Assembly: GCF_900107435.1 (NCBI RefSeq)
Contig: NZ_FNPZ01000002.1
Coordinates: 372,001 to 436,000, forward strand
Source of the DNA: Herbiconiux ginsengi
GTDB taxonomy: Bacteria > Actinomycetota > Actinomycetes > Actinomycetales > Microbacteriaceae
Reading direction: 5' to 3'
DNA length: 64,000 bases
In this document: in pieces, positions 60,601 to 64,000 of the stretch
Layout of the letters: each line of letters starts with the position of its first letter
How positions within the stretch are numbered: position 1 is the first letter of the stretch
Made by a program: the position numbers and the translations under genes
Notes under the pieces: model-generated
What the model saw: the letters and a program-made list of their open reading frames with translations, nothing else
Told to the model about the DNA's origin: nothing
The model's database searches: none

Positions 60601-60969
60601 CTACTGCCCCTGCACGAACCAGATCACGTTCATCCGGTACACCATCACGGCCACGGCCAGGCAGACGGCGCCCAGGATGACCGTGCTCCAGCGACTGCGT
60701 TCGATCAGCGCCCAGAATCCGCCGGCCACGGGAAGCAGCACCGCTGAGATGAGATAGATGTAGAACTCCAGCAGGCTGCCGCGGGGATCGTTGCCGAAGG
60801 CGGGCGAGAACAGGGCGATGAACAGCTGCACGATCAGCAGCAGTTCGACCAGCGCCGCGGCGCCCATGGTGAGGTCGTTGGGCTTGCGCCCGGCGAGGCC
60901 GAGCACGATGCAGAGCAGGCCGGCGGCCAGAGCCACGACCACCTGCACGATGGTGAACCACTCGATCAC
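60601..60969 (-). CDS. Four-helix membrane protein coupled to truB
   Basis: 122 residues, four hydrophobic helices (TIVQVVVALAAGLLCIVLGL, GAAALVELLLIVQLFIALF, FYIYLISAVLLPVAGGFWAL, TVILGAVCLAVAVMVYRM). The GTG start overlaps the truB stop (GTGA), implying translational coupling. It belongs with the next small membrane protein to the truB-ribF transcription unit. Function unknown. Confidence 0.8.
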   Translation of the reverse strand: MIEWFTIVQVVVALAAGLLCIVLGLAGRKPNDLTMGAAALVELLLIVQLFIALFSPAFGNDPRGSLLEFYIYLISAVLLPVAGGFWALIERSRWSTVILGAVCLAVAVMVYRMNVIWFVQGQ

Positions 60970-61994
60970 GCGTTCTCTCCTGGATACTCGTCAGACGGGG
61001 CGTACTCGTCGGGCGGGAAGTTCACGATGCTCTTGCCCCTGCCCCCGGCGATCTCGATCAGGCCGAGCAATCGGCCCTCGGGCGTGATCGCGGCCACGGG
61101 GCCCCCGGACGGTCCGTCTGCGACCTCGATGCGCTGCCCGTGACCGAGCGCGACGGCGTCGGCGGCCGAGACCTCGAGCACCGGGAACAGCTGACGGGCC
61201 ACCTCGGCGGGCCCGAGCAGGGGCAGGGCCTCGTCGAGGTCGGCCGCGGCGGCGAGTCGCTCCAGGGTGTGCGCGGCCGTCACCGGGAACGGGCCGATCC
61301 TCGTGCGTCGCAGACTCGTGAGGTGCCCGCCCACGCCGAGGGCGGCGCCGACATCCCGCGCGATGGCCCGGATGTAGGTGCCCGAGGAGCAGACCACGCG
61401 CACATCGATGTCGACGACCGGATGTCCGTCCTCGCCGACCGCCGACCGCTGCGGCCCCAGCAGCTCGATCTCGGAGATCTCGACCACGCGGCCGGCCAGC
61501 ACCACGTCCTCCCCCGCCCGCACGCGGGCGTAGGCGCGCTGTCCGTCGACCTTGATGGCACTGACCGAGCTCGGCACCTGCACGATGTGTCCCTGCTGGG
61601 CGGCGAACGCGGCCGCGAGGGCACGTGCGTCGAGAGCGGCGACCGCATCCGGATCGCCCGTCGTCAGCGTCTCGCCCTCGGAGTCGTCGGTGGTGGTGGC
61701 GGCGCCGAGTCGAACCGTGGCGAGATATTCCTTGTCGAGGCCCACGACATACGTCAGCAGACGGGTCGAGCTGTTCAGGCCCAGGATGAGCAGGCCCGTG
61801 GCGAGCGGATCGAGCGTGCCGGCGTGCCCCACCTTGCGGGTGCCGGCCAGGCGTCGGGTGCGCGCCACGATGTCGTGGCTGGTCAGGCCCCCGGCCTTGT
61901 CGACCAGAAGGATGCCGCTGCGTGCGGATCCCGGGCGGCTGGAGCGGGTGGAGGGCTGTTTCGGCACGCCTGACACGCTAACAGGTGCGGTCAC
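60966..61994 (-). CDS. truB: tRNA pseudouridine-55 synthase
   Basis: 342 residues. The catalytic block KVGHAGTLDPLATGLLI has the nucleophilic Asp62. KVDGQRAYARVRAGE, VVCSSGTYIRAIARDVGAAL and the C-terminal PUA-like region follow. It converts U55 of tRNAs to pseudouridine. The GTG start lies after a Ser/Pro-rich leader, with a small gap to the upstream P-loop gene. In Actinobacteria truB is usually close to rbfA and ribF, as here. Confidence 0.96.
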   Translation of the reverse strand: MTAPVSVSGVPKQPSTRSSRPGSARSGILLVDKAGGLTSHDIVARTRRLAGTRKVGHAGTLDPLATGLLILGLNSSTRLLTYVVGLDKEYLATVRLGAATTTDDSEGETLTTGDPDAVAALDARALAAAFAAQQGHIVQVPSSVSAIKVDGQRAYARVRAGEDVVLAGRVVEISEIELLGPQRSAVGEDGHPVVDIDVRVVCSSGTYIRAIARDVGAALGVGGHLTSLRRTRIGPFPVTAAHTLERLAAAADLDEALPLLGPAEVARQLFPVLEVSAADAVALGHGQRIEVADGPSGGPVAAITPEGRLLGLIEIAGGRGKSIVNFPPDEYAPSDEYPGENA

Positions 61995-62004
61995 GCCGCC
62001 GTGC

Positions 62005-62619
62005 TCAGCAGGAGTCGGCGAAGCTGCGCCGCGGATGCTCGGGGTCGGCCACGTCGATGATCGCGCTTGCTCCGAACCGCGGCCCGGCCTCGGCCTGGTA
62101 GAGCTCGTCGGCGCCGATCACGGCGGGGTCGAGCCCGAACTGCCGGCCCTCGAGGTAGGCGGTGAAGTTGAACAGCCCGCGGAGCCCCGGCCGCTGCAGG
62201 AAGGGACCGTCGAGCACGAGCACGGCGTCGGCGGGCGCGGTGATCCACTTCGACTCCCGTTCGACGTCGCGGGCGGCATCGAACGAGGCGGTCTGGAATC
62301 CCGCGCTGCCGGCGAAGCGGAACGGCTCGATGAGCACCCGCTGCAGTGTCGAAAGGTCGTAGCGGTCGAAGTAGTAACCCTCGGGCGAGTCGGGCCCGCG
62401 CAGTTCACGGGCGGCGCGGGGTCGCTGGAAGTCGTCGAGCGACGCACGCACCACGTTCACGTCGGCACGGCGGTAGGCGGCGGCCAATTCGTCGGCGAAG
62501 GCACGAGTGCCCTCCACGCCGTCGACGGCCACGAGCACGCGGCCGAGCGCGTAGTTGTGCCGGATCTCCCCCATCAGGGCGTCGGCGAAGTCGCTCGCCG
62601 GAGTAGCGGTCTGCACCAT
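62005..62619 (-). CDS. Uridine kinase-like protein with lost Walker A
   Basis: 204 residues. The overall layout is that of the nucleoside/uridine kinase family: VLVAVDGVEGTRAFADELA at the P-loop position, ASLDDFQRPR, the GYYFDRYDLSTLQRVLIEPF segment and DAVLVLDGPFLQRPGLRGLF. However, the P-loop GxxGxGK(S/T) has become GVEGTRA (34-40), with no Lys and no Ser/Thr, so ATP binding in the usual way is unlikely. It might use a different ligand or be regulatory. Lies between truB and the divergent mutY. Confidence 0.85.
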   Translation of the reverse strand: MVQTATPASDFADALMGEIRHNYALGRVLVAVDGVEGTRAFADELAAAYRRADVNVVRASLDDFQRPRAARELRGPDSPEGYYFDRYDLSTLQRVLIEPFRFAGSAGFQTASFDAARDVERESKWITAPADAVLVLDGPFLQRPGLRGLFNFTAYLEGRQFGLDPAVIGADELYQAEAGPRFGASAIIDVADPEHPRRSFADSC

Positions 62620-62650
62620 GCTTCGAGTCTACGTTCCGTAGGGTGGATGG

Positions 62651-63544
62651 GTGCCTCTGCCGTCCATCGCTCGCTCAGACGAACTCGCCCCCCTCGTCGT
62701 CGACTGGTTCGCGGTGCACGCCCGCGACCTGCCCTGGCGCCGCCCGGGCTTCCCGCCGTGGGGCACGCTGGTCAGCGAGTTCATGCTGCAGCAGACGCCG
62801 GTCGTGCGCGTGATCCCCCGCCTCGACGAGTGGCTCACCCGCTGGCCGGAACCGGCCGATCTGGCCGCCGAGCCGGCAGGTGAAGCGGTGCGGGCCTGGC
62901 AGTCGCTCGGTTACCCGCGCCGGGCGCTCAACCTGCATGCCTGCGCGGTGGTGATCACCGAGCGTTTCGGCGGCGCCGTTCCGAACGACGTCGACGCCCT
63001 GCTGTCCCTGCCCGGTGTCGGCGACTACACGGCGCGCGCGGTGGCAGTCTTCGCGTTCGGCTCCCGCCATCCGGTGGTCGACACGAACATCCGCCGCGTC
63101 ATCGCTCGCGCCGTCGATGGCCACCCGGATGCCTCGACCCCCAACGCCAAGCGTGACCTCCCGGCCATGACGGCCCTGCTCCCCGCCGACGACACCGCGG
63201 CCGCCCGCTTCAACGCCGGCATGATGGAACTGGGCGCCCTGATCTGCACGGCCCGCTCCCCCAAGTGCGAGGTCTGCCCCTTGGCGAACGTCTGCGCCTG
63301 GCGCGCCGCGGGCTACCCCGACGTGGAGATCACGCGCAAGCCGAAGCAGAAGAAGTACGAGGGTTCCGATCGCCAGGCCCGGGGCGCCATCATCCGCGTC
63401 CTCCGCGAATCCCCCGGGCCCGTTCCCGCCGCCCGCCTCGCCGAGGCAGTGACGGAGCCGGCTCAGTACTCACGAGCCCTCTCGGGTCTGCTCGCCGACG
63501 GCCTGCTGGTCGCGATCGACGACGACCTCTTCGCCCTGCCCTGA
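62651..63544 (+). CDS. mutY: A/G-specific adenine glycosylase
   Basis: 297 residues from a GTG start. Catalytic Glu43 is in LVSEFMLQQTPV, the helix-hairpin-helix is LPGVGDYTARAV, catalytic Asp144 is in HPVVDTNIRRV. A 4Fe-4S cluster is ligated by Cys199, Cys206, Cys209 and Cys215 (C-X6-C-X2-C-X5-C). It removes adenine opposite 8-oxoguanine. It lacks the C-terminal NUDIX-like domain of E. coli MutY, as is usual in Actinobacteria. Convergent with rbfA, with a long hairpin between. Confidence 0.95.
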   Translation: MPLPSIARSDELAPLVVDWFAVHARDLPWRRPGFPPWGTLVSEFMLQQTPVVRVIPRLDEWLTRWPEPADLAAEPAGEAVRAWQSLGYPRRALNLHACAVVITERFGGAVPNDVDALLSLPGVGDYTARAVAVFAFGSRHPVVDTNIRRVIARAVDGHPDASTPNAKRDLPAMTALLPADDTAAARFNAGMMELGALICTARSPKCEVCPLANVCAWRAAGYPDVEITRKPKQKKYEGSDRQARGAIIRVLRESPGPVPAARLAEAVTEPAQYSRALSGLLADGLLVAIDDDLFALP

Positions 63545-63546
63545 CG

Positions 63547-63619
63547 GTTCCAAACCACAAACGTCGTGAGCTCCGACCTCCTATGAGGGGCGGAAGCCAC
63601 GACGTTTGCGGTTTCGAAC
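63547..63619. terminator. Long hairpin between convergent mutY and rbfA
   Basis: 22-base arms GTTCCAAACCACAAACGTCG plus TG, and the matching right arm ending CGGTTTCGAAC, differ at two positions only. The loop region itself has a further partial pairing (CTCCG ... CGGAAG). Located exactly between two converging genes, so it probably terminates both. It is longer than most intrinsic terminators and could be a dispersed palindromic repeat. Confidence 0.7.
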
Positions 63620-63620
63620 G

Positions 63621-64000
63621 CTACTCGTCTTCGTCGATGACTCGCGGCTTGACGTACGGGTCTTCGTCGCCGGCGTACTGCGCCGTCTTCGCGAGACCCT
63701 CGACCTCGGCATCCCGCGCCCGCGCTTCGGCGAGCAGCCCCTCGAGCACCTGAGCGTTCTCGGGCAGCGCGTCGGCGATGAACTCGAGCGACGGCGTGAG
63801 CCGGGCGGTGATGTTCTTGCCGACTTCGCTCCGCAGCATCCCGGTTGCCGATTTGAGGGCGGCGGCCGAGTCGGCGCGCTCCTCATCGGTGCCGTAGACG
63901 GTGTAGAAGATGGAGGCGTGCTGCAGGTCGCCGGTCACCCGAACATCCGTGATGGTCACGAAGCCGAGGCGCGGATCCTTGATCCCCCGCTCCAGCCGCT
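63621..64000 (-). CDS. rbfA: Ribosome-binding factor A, 5' end outside window
   Basis: The frame is open to the window edge and encodes [20 protein letters not shown] at its start, so the N-terminal dozen or two residues lie beyond. The KH-type fold follows ([56 protein letters not shown]) with an acidic C-terminal tail. RbfA binds the 30S subunit during late assembly of 16S rRNA. Genes next upstream are expected to be infB and nusA, outside the window. Confidence 0.94.
   Translation of the reverse strand, partial: RLERGIKDPRLGFVTITDVRVTGDLQHASIFYTVYGTDEERADSAAALKSATGMLRSEVGKNITARLTPSLEFIADALPENAQVLEGLLAEARARDAEVEGLAKTAQYAGDEDPYVKPRVIDEDE

Overview
The window is high-GC actinobacterial DNA, most likely from a Microbacteriaceae chromosome. 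Supporting signs are the helY-lnt-rbpA gene order, the actinobacterial RNA polymerase-binding protein RbpA, HelR with its rifamycin-associated element, an ArsR with an N-terminal cysteine pair, an actinobacterial dif site, and frequent GTG starts with GTGA/ATGA overlaps. The genus is not determined. I saw no rRNA, tRNA, CRISPR array or insertion sequence.

Layout. 1-12.9 kb holds core genes (helY, lnt, rbpA, GDPD, an SPFH/NfeD pair, SDR, NUDIX, HdeD) and then a tightly coupled operon of a lipoprotein, a peptidoglycan-binding membrane-fusion protein and a MacB-type ABC transporter. At 13,138-13,165 lies a 28-bp dif-like XerCD site. Operons on its left run rightward towards it. The genes on its right are mostly leftward and include ribF, truB and rbfA, which is what a replication terminus would show. 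From dif to about 17.57 kb is an AT-richer accessory patch: two decayed or orphan small genes, a promoter with a perfect 16-bp palindrome driving a secreted CWB2 protein, a VbhA-like antitoxin/Fic/serine recombinase operon, several palindromes, and a breakpoint that joins a truncated IF2_N-domain gene to an SDR gene lacking its 5' half.

18.3-27.2 kb carries regulators and small-molecule genes (DHFR-like reductase, MFS/TetR pair, WYL regulator, VOC protein) and an arsenic cluster (arsR divergent from arsC, flavin monooxygenase and ArsN-like acetyltransferase) with a readable promoter and operator but no efflux pump. 27.4-28.6 kb is a two-gene cassette of a haem-oxygenase-like diiron protein and a CDGSH Fe-S protein. 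28.7-33.8 kb is a leftward block of SDR, MFS exporter, [RAE], HelR and MarR, probably an inducible rifamycin defence. 34-44.6 kb holds an alpha/beta hydrolase, YrhK protein, glutamate decarboxylase, class II amidotransferase, a secreted seven-bladed propeller fused to CWB2 repeats, aspartase, an aldehyde dehydrogenase and a Pit phosphate transporter. 44.7-54.4 kb has oligopeptidase B, a cupin, a SNF2 helicase, pseudouridine catabolism (psuG-psuK), an M20 peptidase and an SGNH hydrolase. 54.5-57.9 kb is a deoC/ALDH/half-ALDH deoxynucleoside operon. 57.9-64 kb returns to core genes: MFS, ribF, two small membrane proteins, truB, a degenerate P-loop kinase homologue, mutY and the 3' part of rbfA.
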